From Pseudomonadota bacterium (GTDB taxonomy: Bacteria; Pseudomonadota; Alphaproteobacteria; Rhizobiales; Xanthobacteraceae): a DNA stretch of 12,433 nt. Made by a program: the position numbers and the translations under genes. Positions 6,133 through 12,433 of the stretch are shown in pieces (the first letter of the stretch is position 1; every line of letters begins with the position of its first letter). The stretch is from the NCBI GenBank assembly GCA_963205465.1, contig CAUJKG010000155.1, positions 1-12,433 on the forward strand. Reading direction: 5' to 3'. A model generated the notes under the pieces. The model was not told the origin of the DNA. It ran no database searches and saw only the letters and a list, made by a program, of their open reading frames with translations.

Positions 6133-7155
6133 ATGCTCTCTTACGCCCAGCATTTCGAAGACGTCTATCTGATGCGCTGCTTCCGGGAGCGCAAGGAGGG
6201 GTTTTACATCGACGTCGGCGCCGGGCACCCGGTCATCGATAACGTCTCCTTCGCATTCTACCTCAAAGGCTGGCGCGGGATTACGGTCGAGCCGAACCCT
6301 TCACTCGCCCGCCTCTCCCGCAGCGTCCGGCCGCGCGATATCGGCGTCGAGACGCTGGTCGGCTCAGCGCCCGGCGAGGCCAAATTTTTTCTGGTCGATG
6401 ACTTTCACGGTCTTTCGACCATGATCGGCGAAAACGCGCGCGCGGCGGCCGAAAACTACGGCAAGAAATCGAACGAACTCACTTTGCCGGTCACGACGCT
6501 CGCCGAGCTTTGCACAAAGCACCAGCCCCAGACGATCGACTTCCTGAAGATCGACGTCGAGGGCGCCGAAAAAGACGTGCTCGAAGGTGGCGACTGGAAG
6601 CGCTATCGCCCGCGCGTCGTGGTGATCGAAGCGACGATGCCCGCCTCCCCCGAGCCGAACTGGAGCGGATGGGAGCCCTTTTTGCTAGCGCAGAACTATC
6701 GCTTCGTGTTCTTCGACGGCTTGAACCGATACTACGTGGCGGAAGAAGAAGCCGCGCTTGCGGCGCATTTCGAAGCGCCGGTGAATCCCTTCGACAAGGC
6801 GATCCAGCTCAGCCGCTACCGCAAGGCGCTGGAGGACGCGTCTCATCCCGACCACCGGCTCGCGCATGTTCTTGCGGAATCCGTCCTCACCCGCGCGCCG
6901 CTGTTTTCGCAAAATTTTCTGGTCGAGTTGCTCACGGCAGAAATGAATCCTGCCGCACTCGCCCATCCTGCGACCGAGCAGGACATCCTTTCCGTCTTCA
7001 ACCGCCTGCTGGGCCGCGAGCCGACGCCAGAAGAAATGCAGGAAGCCCGGCACGCTGCCAGAGGCAAAACGCTAGGCGAGCTGTATCGAACCGTGGTGGA
7101 GCTCGACGCCGTGCGCGCGGCACTCGGCCGGATCTCCGGCAGCTACGCCTGGTAA
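6133..7155 (+). CDS. FkbM family SAM-dependent methyltransferase with DUF4214-like C-terminus
   Basis: A 340-residue protein in two parts. Residues 1-215 form an FkbM-type methyltransferase: an N-terminal SYAQHFEDVYL motif, the SAM-binding FYIDVGAG (24-31), the acidic TVEPNP (51-56) and the FLKIDVEGAEKDVL block (137-150). FkbM enzymes O-methylate sugars, polyketides or other small molecules. The subgroup with this opening is often found with surface polysaccharide genes (from family knowledge). After a linker, residues 280-330 (DILSVFNRLLGREPTPEEM, then GKTLGEL) resemble the DUF4214 repeat of bacterial surface and glycan-associated proteins. The start is firm: GGAGG four bases before the ATG. 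It stands alone on its strand between the psd-pssA pair and a minus-strand desaturase gene, with no glycosyltransferase nearby. The acceptor is therefore unknown. Confidence 0.9.
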   Translation: MLSYAQHFEDVYLMRCFRERKEGFYIDVGAGHPVIDNVSFAFYLKGWRGITVEPNPSLARLSRSVRPRDIGVETLVGSAPGEAKFFLVDDFHGLSTMIGENARAAAENYGKKSNELTLPVTTLAELCTKHQPQTIDFLKIDVEGAEKDVLEGGDWKRYRPRVVVIEATMPASPEPNWSGWEPFLLAQNYRFVFFDGLNRYYVAEEEAALAAHFEAPVNPFDKAIQLSRYRKALEDASHPDHRLAHVLAESVLTRAPLFSQNFLVELLTAEMNPAALAHPATEQDILSVFNRLLGREPTPEEMQEARHAARGKTLGELYRTVVELDAVRAALGRISGSYAW

Positions 7156-7170
7156 TCCTTACGGATCTAT

Positions 7171-7211
7171 TTGCGCCGCGTATCTGCGAAGGCGTTGCCG
7201 CCGCGGCGCAA
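7171..7211. repeat. Inverted repeat between convergent genes, possible terminator
   Basis: TTGCGCCGCG (7171-7180) and CGCGGCGCAA (7202-7211) are exact 10-base inverted repeats around a 21-base loop. They fill most of the 61-base gap between the convergent FkbM and desaturase genes. Neither side continues into a clear T-tract, so this is not a textbook intrinsic terminator. Position and stem strength still make it the best candidate for ending or protecting both transcripts. Confidence 0.45.
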
Positions 7212-7216
7212 TGAAG

Positions 7217-8371
7217 TCATGGCTTGAAGGGCCACGTGAGCTGAGAGCCGAACTCAGCGGGCACCGGATCGCCCTTGATCCCAACTTCGGCAGGCCACGA
7301 ACCATCGGTGGGAAGATGGTAAGTACCGAACAGCCGGTCGATCCAGGGAAAATGGATCGCAAAATTTTTGTCGATGGGTTTTACCGCGTGGTGCCAGTGG
7401 TGAAAGCGCGGTGTCACCAGCACCTGCTCCAGCCATTTGAGCCGCCACTTCATGTTGACGTGAATGAAGGTCGCTTGCGCGGCGACAATCCCGAGCCAGA
7501 TATAAAGCGCCTGCTCGGCAAAGCCGATGACGAACAACGGCACGAGGATCAGCCCGCGCGTTACCACGGTGTCCACGACATGCAGCCGCGAGCCGGCCAG
7601 CCAATCCATATTGCGCGAGGAGTGGTGGATCGCGTGAAACGGCCAGGCCCAGCGAATGCGATGAAAACTTCGATGCACCCAATACTGCGTCAGATCGGCG
7701 ACAATCATGATGAGTATAACCTGCACCGCAATCGGCAGGCTTTTTACTTGCATGCCGATCGCTTCAGCCTGCCAGGACTGCGAGACCAATGTGGCCGGCA
7801 GCAAGGTGAAGAAGGTCAGGAGTTCGACAGCGATATGGCTGACGATGAAATAGATGCCATCGGTCGTCCATCCGGGCCGAAACGTTCCCTGCTCCGGCTT
7901 CAACGGAAACAAGCGCTCCAGCGGCACGAATACAAGGCTGAGCAGCACGACGTTCAATACCAGCCAATCCAGGCCGAGATGCACCGGTGCCTGGCGTTCG
8001 GGATCGATCTCGACGCCCGCGCCGCCAAGGATCACCGCCCCGCAGCTAAGGGCGATTCCGGCGAGGCCGAGGGTTTTTCGTGGCCTCAGCAGAACATTCA
8101 AGGCGGAGAAGAAAAAAGCGGCGATGATGGCAAGCGTAAGCACGCCGCGCATCAGCGCGATGGGATAGTGCGCCCTCAACTCGTTGATGGTCAGCCATTC
8201 GTGGAAATGAAAGACCAGAACAGCGAAGAACGATCCTGCGCCGAGCAACAAGCCGATGAGCCCGGAGAACCAGCCCGAGCCGAAATGCTGCGGGCCACGG
8301 TCGCCAAGGATTTGCTCGAACCACAGGTCCAACCGTGTGTAGGATCGATCAGGATCGCCCGGCGAGGCCAT
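7217..8371 (-). CDS. Sterol desaturase / fatty acid hydroxylase superfamily membrane protein
   Basis: A 384-residue integral membrane protein of the di-iron fatty acid hydroxylase superfamily, whose members hydroxylate or desaturate lipids using O2. The three histidine clusters expected for the metal site are present: HRSFH (233-237), HAIHH (246-250) and HHWHH (324-328). His304 and the family ending WIDRLFGTY (343-351) are also present. The first 150 or so residues hold at least four extra hydrophobic segments (about 32-56, 71-93, 101-120, 134-150), making it longer than the usual 250-300 residues. Open frame extends to 8623 but overlaps the exporter gene. I chose the ATG at 8371 because GGGGA lies six bases before it. 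It follows the Atm1-like exporter by 52 bases on the same strand and is probably co-transcribed. Substrate unknown. Confidence 0.92.
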   Translation of the reverse strand: MASPGDPDRSYTRLDLWFEQILGDRGPQHFGSGWFSGLIGLLLGAGSFFAVLVFHFHEWLTINELRAHYPIALMRGVLTLAIIAAFFFSALNVLLRPRKTLGLAGIALSCGAVILGGAGVEIDPERQAPVHLGLDWLVLNVVLLSLVFVPLERLFPLKPEQGTFRPGWTTDGIYFIVSHIAVELLTFFTLLPATLVSQSWQAEAIGMQVKSLPIAVQVILIMIVADLTQYWVHRSFHRIRWAWPFHAIHHSSRNMDWLAGSRLHVVDTVVTRGLILVPLFVIGFAEQALYIWLGIVAAQATFIHVNMKWRLKWLEQVLVTPRFHHWHHAVKPIDKNFAIHFPWIDRLFGTYHLPTDGSWPAEVGIKGDPVPAEFGSQLTWPFKP

Positions 8372-8399
8372 TCGCATTCCCCAAGGCCGATTCTCGCAT

Positions 8400-8414
8400 A
8401 GTACGCCGCGTACT
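8400..8414. repeat. Short palindrome between exporter and desaturase genes
   Basis: AGTACG-CCG-CGTACT has six-base arms around three bases and lies in the 52-base gap between the exporter stop and the desaturase start. It has no T-tract after it on the minus strand, so it is not an intrinsic terminator. It could be an RNA hairpin adjusting expression of the second gene, or chance. Confidence 0.25.
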
Positions 8415-8423
8415 CGTCGAGCG

Positions 8424-10373
8424 CTATTCCGCGGCCTCGACCTTTGAGACAGACGGATCGGCAGGCGCGGGCTCGCTTTTCGCAACCGTGGGCGGGACTG
8501 CATTCGGCTTTTCGCGCGGCGTAAGTTCGTCCGCCACCTCACGCAGCTTTTCGCGCGCAGCATCTGCCTCGCGCTGACGATTCCACATGCCGGCGTAGAG
8601 ACCGCCTTTCGCAAGCAGCTCATCGTGGGTACCGCGTTCGACGATCTGCCCCGCTTCCAGCACCACGATGTTGTCGGCGTTGATCACGGTCGAAAGGCGA
8701 TGCGCGATCACGAGCGTCGTGCGCCCCCTGGCGACGCGCTCCAGCGCATCCTGAATTTCCTTCTCGGTATAGGAGTCGAGCGCCGAGGTCGCTTCGTCGA
8801 GCAGCAGAATCGGCGGCCCTTTCAGAATCGTACGCGCGATGGCGACGCGCTGCTTCTCGCCGCCGGAAAGCTTCAGCCCGCGCTCGCCGACTTCGGTTTG
8901 GTAACCTTGCGGCAACAACTTGATGAAGCCGTCGATCTGCGCGAGCTCCGCGGCCCGTTCGATTTCCTCGTCGGATGCATTCCAGCGGCCATAGCGAATA
9001 TTGTAGCGGATGGTATCGTTGAACAGCACCGTATCCTGCGGAACCATGCCGATCACGGCACGCAGACTTTCCTGCTTCACATCGCGGATGTCCTGGCCAT
9101 CGATGCTGATGCGCCCGCCCGCGACATCGTAAAAGCGATAGATCAGCCGCGAGATCGTGGACTTTCCCGCGCCCGAAGGACCGACGATTGCAACGGTGTG
9201 TCCGGCCGGTACCTCGAAGGAAATACCCTTTAGAATTTCGCGCTCGGGATCGTAGCTAAAGCGCACGCCCTCGAAGCGCAGCGTACCCTCGCGCACGACG
9301 AGCGGCTTCGCGTCCGGTGAGTCTTTGATTTCCGGGTTGCGATTGAGAATCCCGAACATGTGTTCGATGTCGATGATCGCCTGCTTGATCTCGCGGTAGA
9401 GCATGCCCATGAAGTTCAGCGGGATATAAAGCTGAATCAGCATCGCGTTGATCATCACGAAATCGCCGACGGTCCGGCGGCCAGCCTGAATATCGAAAAC
9501 GCAAAGCGCCATCATCACGGTGAGGCCGAGCGTGAAGATCGTCGCCTGCCCCGCATTCAGGATCGCAAGCGAGGTATAAGTCTGCACGCCTGCCTTCTCG
9601 TACTTCGCGATGGAACGGTCGTAGCGCTCGCTCTCGCGCTTCTCGGCGCCGAAATATTTAACGGTTTCGAAGTTAATCAGACTATCGACCGCTTTGGCGG
9701 TCGCATCGGTGTCCGACTCGTTCATCGTCTTACGGATTTTGATCCGCCATTCGGTCGCACGATACGTGTAGGCCATGAAGGCGATCATGGTCACGATGAC
9801 GATAATCGCATAGCGCCAATCGAACGCGAGCAGCATGATGCTGATGACAAGACCGAGTTCGAAGATCGTCGGCGCAAGCTGCAACACAACCAGGCGCACG
9901 AGTTCTTCAATGCCGTTGCGGCCGCGCTCGAGCACGCGCGTGAGCCCGCCGGTCTTGCGCTCCAGATGAAACCGCAGCGACAAGGCATGCATGTGATCGA
10001 AGGTCAGCTGCGCAAGCCGCCGAACCGCATGCAGCGCGACTTTCGCAAACAGGCCGTCGCGAAGCTGCGTGATCAGGGCGACGCCGATGCGCGCTCCACC
10101 ATATAGCAACACGAGCACGATCGGCGCACTCGCGATCGCGAACCAGCCGGCCGCGGGAACGGGCTTGCCTTCCGACAGGGTGACCAGCGAATCCGTCGCC
10201 CATTTGAACGTGAACGGCATCAGGACGGTGACGAGCTTGCCGAGCACCAGCAGGATGAATGCGAAGAAGACACGGCGCTTGAGATCGGGCCGCGAACCCG
10301 GCCACATATGTGGCCAGAGACCGACGATGGTCGAAAGCAGGGTCGCTTTATTGGCTGGGCCGGCGTCTTTCAT
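8424..10373 (-). CDS. Atm1-type ABC exporter half-transporter (permease fused to ATPase)
   Basis: A 649-residue half-transporter that works as a homodimer in the inner membrane. Residues 1-340 hold six membrane helices and 360-600 the nucleotide-binding domain. ATPase motifs are complete: A-loop Tyr374, Walker A GPSGAGKST (398-406), Q-loop Gln446, LSGGE (503-507), Walker B ILLLDE (522-527) and the switch His558. The NFETVKYF motif (234-241) and LNAGQ (272-276) mark the Atm1/HMT1 subgroup, which exports glutathione-linked metal or sulfur compounds (from family knowledge). Arg210, Arg214, Asn273, Gln276 and Arg327 appear to match glutathione-contacting residues of the Novosphingobium Atm1, aligned from memory. 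A charged, proline/alanine-rich tail follows residue 600. A weak AAGAG site precedes the ATG. It is first of a pair with the desaturase gene. Confidence 0.94.
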   Translation of the reverse strand: MKDAGPANKATLLSTIVGLWPHMWPGSRPDLKRRVFFAFILLVLGKLVTVLMPFTFKWATDSLVTLSEGKPVPAAGWFAIASAPIVLVLLYGGARIGVALITQLRDGLFAKVALHAVRRLAQLTFDHMHALSLRFHLERKTGGLTRVLERGRNGIEELVRLVVLQLAPTIFELGLVISIMLLAFDWRYAIIVIVTMIAFMAYTYRATEWRIKIRKTMNESDTDATAKAVDSLINFETVKYFGAEKRESERYDRSIAKYEKAGVQTYTSLAILNAGQATIFTLGLTVMMALCVFDIQAGRRTVGDFVMINAMLIQLYIPLNFMGMLYREIKQAIIDIEHMFGILNRNPEIKDSPDAKPLVVREGTLRFEGVRFSYDPEREILKGISFEVPAGHTVAIVGPSGAGKSTISRLIYRFYDVAGGRISIDGQDIRDVKQESLRAVIGMVPQDTVLFNDTIRYNIRYGRWNASDEEIERAAELAQIDGFIKLLPQGYQTEVGERGLKLSGGEKQRVAIARTILKGPPILLLDEATSALDSYTEKEIQDALERVARGRTTLVIAHRLSTVINADNIVVLEAGQIVERGTHDELLAKGGLYAGMWNRQREADAAREKLREVADELTPREKPNAVPPTVAKSEPAPADPSVSKVEAAE

Positions 10374-10549
10374 TCTTTACTCTTGGCGGCCCTTCTGAAG
10401 ACCGGTTTCGGCGGATAGGCGGCTCACGCACCGCCCGGCCAGATAAACAGCCAAAACCGGGGCGGATCGTCGCAATTCCGGCAGTTCACAGGGTTGTCGC
10501 AATCACCGATGCTATTTAGGTCTTCCTTGGCCCAATTCCGAGTCCCTCC
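10374..10549. promoter_or_regulatory. Divergent promoter region between the exporter and the small exported protein
   Basis: This 176-base gap separates two outward-reading genes and should carry both promoters. I see no strong sigma-70 consensus pair. TTGTCG near 10494 and TATTTA near 10513 are present on the plus strand, but their spacing of about 13 bases is too short. I see no riboswitch-like or repeat structure. Confidence 0.4.
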
Positions 10550-11089
10550 ATGCGCTTGTTCGCGACCTTTATCCTCTCCGCAATGTTTTTCGCCGCTTCC
10601 GCCCTGCCCGGCAGCGCGCAGAACGCTAGCGCACGGACCCCGCTGGGGCCGGCCACGATCGAGGCGAGCCAGAGCGAAAACGGGATCCGGCTGAGTATAG
10701 CGGTAGCAGGCGCAGAACCGCAGGTTTTTGACGGCGTCGGCGAAGCCCTCGTGCCGCTGCGCGCCGGGAACCGCTCGGGGCCGATTCTCGTGCTCGATAT
10801 CGATCGCGACGGCATCGACGAAATCTTCGTGCGCACATCGGTTCGAGAACGCGGTCTTCTGCTCGTATTTCGCTGGGACGCCACCACGAACGGCTACGCG
10901 CCGGTAAACTTCACGGAAGATACCGGCGCTCCGAAGCAATATCTCCTGGTCCATCTTTCGCAGCCCGTGACGGTGAACGGGAATGTGGTCGAGGCGAACC
11001 ACGACAGCAACGAAGGCGGCCGCAAGCGGCTGCGCGTGTTCCGCTATCGCTGGGACGGCACGGGCTTCGCCCAGAGCACCGATCACTAG
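10550..11089 (+). CDS. Small exported hypothetical protein with a calcium-loop-like motif
   Basis: A 179-residue protein of unknown function. The N-terminus is a clear Sec signal peptide: Arg2, a hydrophobic core (about 4-19) and a GSA|Q cleavage site after residue 23, which predicts a periplasmic or secreted product of about 156 residues. The mature part looks all-beta. At 83-91 it carries DIDRDGIDE, which fits the DxDxDGxxE calcium-binding loop seen in FG-GAP/VCBS and dockerin-like repeats. Only one copy is present, so it is not a full propeller. A later stretch, LRVFRYRWDGTGF, echoes the earlier VFRWDATTNGY, hinting at two related beta units. The ribosome binding site is poor. It is divergent from the Atm1-like gene and 82 bases ahead of the LOG-family gene. 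Any link to either is unproven. Confidence 0.8.
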   Translation: MRLFATFILSAMFFAASALPGSAQNASARTPLGPATIEASQSENGIRLSIAVAGAEPQVFDGVGEALVPLRAGNRSGPILVLDIDRDGIDEIFVRTSVRERGLLLVFRWDATTNGYAPVNFTEDTGAPKQYLLVHLSQPVTVNGNVVEANHDSNEGGRKRLRVFRYRWDGTGFAQSTDH

Positions 11090-11171
11090 TCTTATTTGAG
11101 CATGATCCCGCGGGTCGAGCCCCAGGGCACACGCTCTTGACGCCGTCCCGCGCGCGCTCCACATCGAAACC
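11090..11171 (+). promoter_or_regulatory. Leader of the LOG-family gene, possible weak promoter
   Basis: TTGACG (11137-11142) is followed after 17 bases by CACATC (11160-11165), a good -35 box with a poor -10 box. If used, transcription would start at about the ATG (11172), giving a leaderless mRNA. That agrees with the absence of a Shine-Dalgarno before this start. Upstream, TTGAGCATGATCCCG (11096-11110) resembles one arm of an intergenic palindromic element of Bradyrhizobium relatives. Confidence 0.3.
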
Positions 11172-11780
11172 ATGGCAGAAATCAAAACCGTATGTGTTTT
11201 TTGCGGCTCATCTCCGGGCCGCGACGGACGCTTCATCGACGATGCAAGAGCACTCGGCACCTTGCTCGGTAAAGAGAAAGTCGGCCTCGTCTTCGGTGGC
11301 GGCGGCGTCGGATTGATGGGCGCGGTGGCGCGCGCGGCAAGCGATGCGGGTGCGGAAGTCACCGGCATCATCCCGACATTTCTCGTCAATCGCGAACGAC
11401 CGGAGGCCGCCCATTCGACCCGGACGATCGTCACCAGGGACATGCACGAGCGCAAGCACAAGATGTTCGAAATGTCGGATGCCTTCGTGGCGCTACCGGG
11501 CGGCATCGGCACGCTCGAAGAACTCATCGAACAACTGACCTGGATTCAACTCGGCCAGCATCAGAAGCCGCTCTTGATCCTGAATACGCAAGGCTTCTGG
11601 GATCCTCTGCTCGCGCTGCTCGATAATTTTCGCGACATGGGCTTTCTCGGGCAGCACGCAATCGACAACCTGCTCGTCGCCGACAAAGTCGAGGATATCC
11701 TGCCGATGCTGAAGAACGCGGCAGCCCCCGTTACGCTCTGGGCGCTGCGCGAGGACCAAGGCATATCGGAGAATATGTAG
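11172..11780 (+). CDS. LOG family protein (TIGR00730), nucleoside 5'-monophosphate phosphoribohydrolase
   Basis: A 202-residue cytoplasmic Rossmann-fold protein of the LOG / TIGR00730 family. Characterised members cleave ribose 5-phosphate from cytokinin riboside monophosphates or from AMP. The diagnostic motifs are intact: FGGGGVGLMG (41-50), MHERKHKM with Arg94-Lys95 (91-98), and PGGIGTLEE (109-117) with the catalytic Glu117. Length is normal. The ATG is fixed by homology-like alignment (CVFCGSSPG close to the N-terminus), although no ribosome binding site precedes it. Whether the cell substrate is a cytokinin precursor or a housekeeping nucleotide cannot be told from sequence. The stop is only 3 bases from the stop of the convergent cimA, leaving no room for a terminator between them. 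Confidence 0.94.
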   Translation: MAEIKTVCVFCGSSPGRDGRFIDDARALGTLLGKEKVGLVFGGGGVGLMGAVARAASDAGAEVTGIIPTFLVNRERPEAAHSTRTIVTRDMHERKHKMFEMSDAFVALPGGIGTLEELIEQLTWIQLGQHQKPLLILNTQGFWDPLLALLDNFRDMGFLGQHAIDNLLVADKVEDILPMLKNAAAPVTLWALREDQGISENM

Positions 11781-11783
11781 CGT

Positions 11784-12433
11784 TCAGACCGGCGCGTTGC
11801 TCTTCAGAAGTTTCCAGGTGATCGAATCCAGGAGCGCCTGGAACGATGCATCGATGATATTGGGCGAGACACCCACCGTGGTCCACTGCTCGCCGTTTTC
11901 ATCGGTGGTTTCGATCAGCACGCGGGTAACGGCGCCGGTGCCACCATCCAGGATACGCACGCGGAAATCCGTGAGCGAAATACCTGAGATGTAAGTCTGA
12001 TACTTGCCGAGATCCTTGCGCAGCGCGACGTCGAGCGCGTTGACAGGACCGTTACCCTCACCCGCAGAAATGAACGTCTCGCCGCCGATGCGCACCTTCA
12101 CGGTCGCTTCGGCCACCGTCACCAGTTCGCCCTTGGCATTATAACGGCGCTCGACGTTCACGCTAAAGCGCTCGACATCGAAATAGTCCGGCACCTTGCC
12201 GAGCATGCGGCGCGCAAGCAGTGCGAAGGAGGCGTCCGCCGACTCGTAGGAATAGCCGATCGCTTCACGGCGCTTGACTTCCTCAAGAAGATACACGAGC
12301 CGCGGGTCGTTCTTGTCGGCCACGATGCCGAGGCGCTCCAGTTCGGCAAGCACGTTCGACTTGCCGGCCTGGTCGGACACCATGACCTTGCGACGATTGC
12401 CGACCGCCTCCGGCAACACGTGCTCGTAGGTCG
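11784..12433 (-). CDS. cimA: (R)-citramalate synthase, C-terminal part (5' end beyond the window)
   Basis: The frame is open to the right edge, so 216 C-terminal residues are visible. The apparent GTG start near 12419 is an internal valine codon within a TYEHV segment. The fragment covers the end of the linker (YEHV-PEAVGNRRKVMVSDQAGKSN) and the whole LeuA-type allosteric/dimerisation domain, with GEGNGPVNALDVAL, LTDFRVRILDGGTGAVTRV and the closing TVGVSPNIIDASF. This pattern fits the TIGR00977 citramalate synthase branch better than 2-isopropylmalate synthase. The enzyme condenses pyruvate and acetyl-CoA to citramalate for isoleucine synthesis, and the visible domain is usually where isoleucine feedback acts. 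The catalytic TIM barrel is outside the window, so this assignment rests on the C-terminal domain. Confidence 0.88.
   Translation of the reverse strand, partial: TYEHVLPEAVGNRRKVMVSDQAGKSNVLAELERLGIVADKNDPRLVYLLEEVKRREAIGYSYESADASFALLARRMLGKVPDYFDVERFSVNVERRYNAKGELVTVAEATVKVRIGGETFISAGEGNGPVNALDVALRKDLGKYQTYISGISLTDFRVRILDGGTGAVTRVLIETTDENGEQWTTVGVSPNIIDASFQALLDSITWKLLKSNAPV

Noticed and set aside
5085..6242. Plus-strand open frame of 385 codons
   Set aside because: It is antisense to psd and part of pssA and runs out of frame into the FkbM gene. Composition is shadow-like.
7211..8401. Plus-strand open frame of 396 codons
   Set aside because: It is antisense to the sterol desaturase gene, whose histidine clusters prove the minus strand is coding. 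No binding site or domain supports it.
8372..8623. N-terminal extension of the desaturase frame up to 8623
   Set aside because: This part overlaps the exporter C-terminus in another frame, is arginine/serine-rich and has no hydrophobic or conserved features. The ATG at 8371 has a correctly spaced binding site.
10424..11527. Minus-strand open frame of 367 codons
   Set aside because: It runs antisense through two plus-strand genes (signal-peptide protein and LOG family) and the gap between them, with no recognisable domain.
1..12433. Defence, CRISPR, toxin-antitoxin or mobile-element content
   Set aside because: No repeat arrays, transposase, integrase, nuclease or toxin-like pair is seen. 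All long genes have housekeeping, transport or lipid-related families.

Overview
The window reads as chromosomal DNA from an alphaproteobacterium, most likely a Hyphomicrobiales (Rhizobiales) member near the Bradyrhizobium/Xanthobacteraceae group. The supporting signs are high G+C, long antisense shadow frames, a psd-pssA phospholipid pair, a CimA-type citramalate synthase, an Atm1-type exporter, a LOG-family gene and a TRAP transporter. The lineage is inferred from gene content and protein style. No rRNA or other marker is present. I see no tRNA, rRNA, CRISPR array, insertion sequence, integrase, phage gene or attachment site.

Left region (1-3911), all on the minus strand. Read in transcription order it is dctQ (small TRAP permease), dctM (large TRAP permease, GTGA overlap with dctQ), dctP (periplasmic binding protein), a strong intrinsic terminator, an NAD-type short-chain dehydrogenase, and the first five codons of a further gene running off the left edge. 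This looks like an uptake-plus-oxidation module for an organic acid or a hydroxylated compound. The substrate cannot be read from the sequence. The terminator abuts the ribosome binding site of the dehydrogenase.

Middle region (3912-7155). A 283-base, relatively A+T-rich gap carries a near-perfect palindrome and leads into a small unrecognised plus-strand ORF of 68 codons. That ORF converges, 4 bases apart, on pssA. The minus-strand pair psd then pssA makes phosphatidylethanolamine: PssA forms phosphatidylserine and Psd decarboxylates it. Divergent from psd is an FkbM-family methyltransferase with a C-terminal extension that resembles DUF4214.

Right region (7156-12433). A minus-strand pair encodes an Atm1-like ABC half-transporter followed, 52 bases later, by a membrane fatty acid hydroxylase/sterol desaturase protein. 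Divergent from the exporter are two plus-strand genes: a small exported protein with a DxDxDG calcium-loop-like motif and a LOG-family phosphoribohydrolase. The latter converges, 3 bases apart, on the C-terminal part of a citramalate synthase (cimA) that runs off the right edge.

The window is mostly ordinary core and near-core metabolism. I did not find a convincing new defence, mobile or toxin system. The parts most worth a second look are the terminator abutting the dehydrogenase start, the FkbM/DUF4214-like protein, the Atm1 exporter paired with a long-form hydroxylase, and the palindrome and small ORF between dctQ and pssA.
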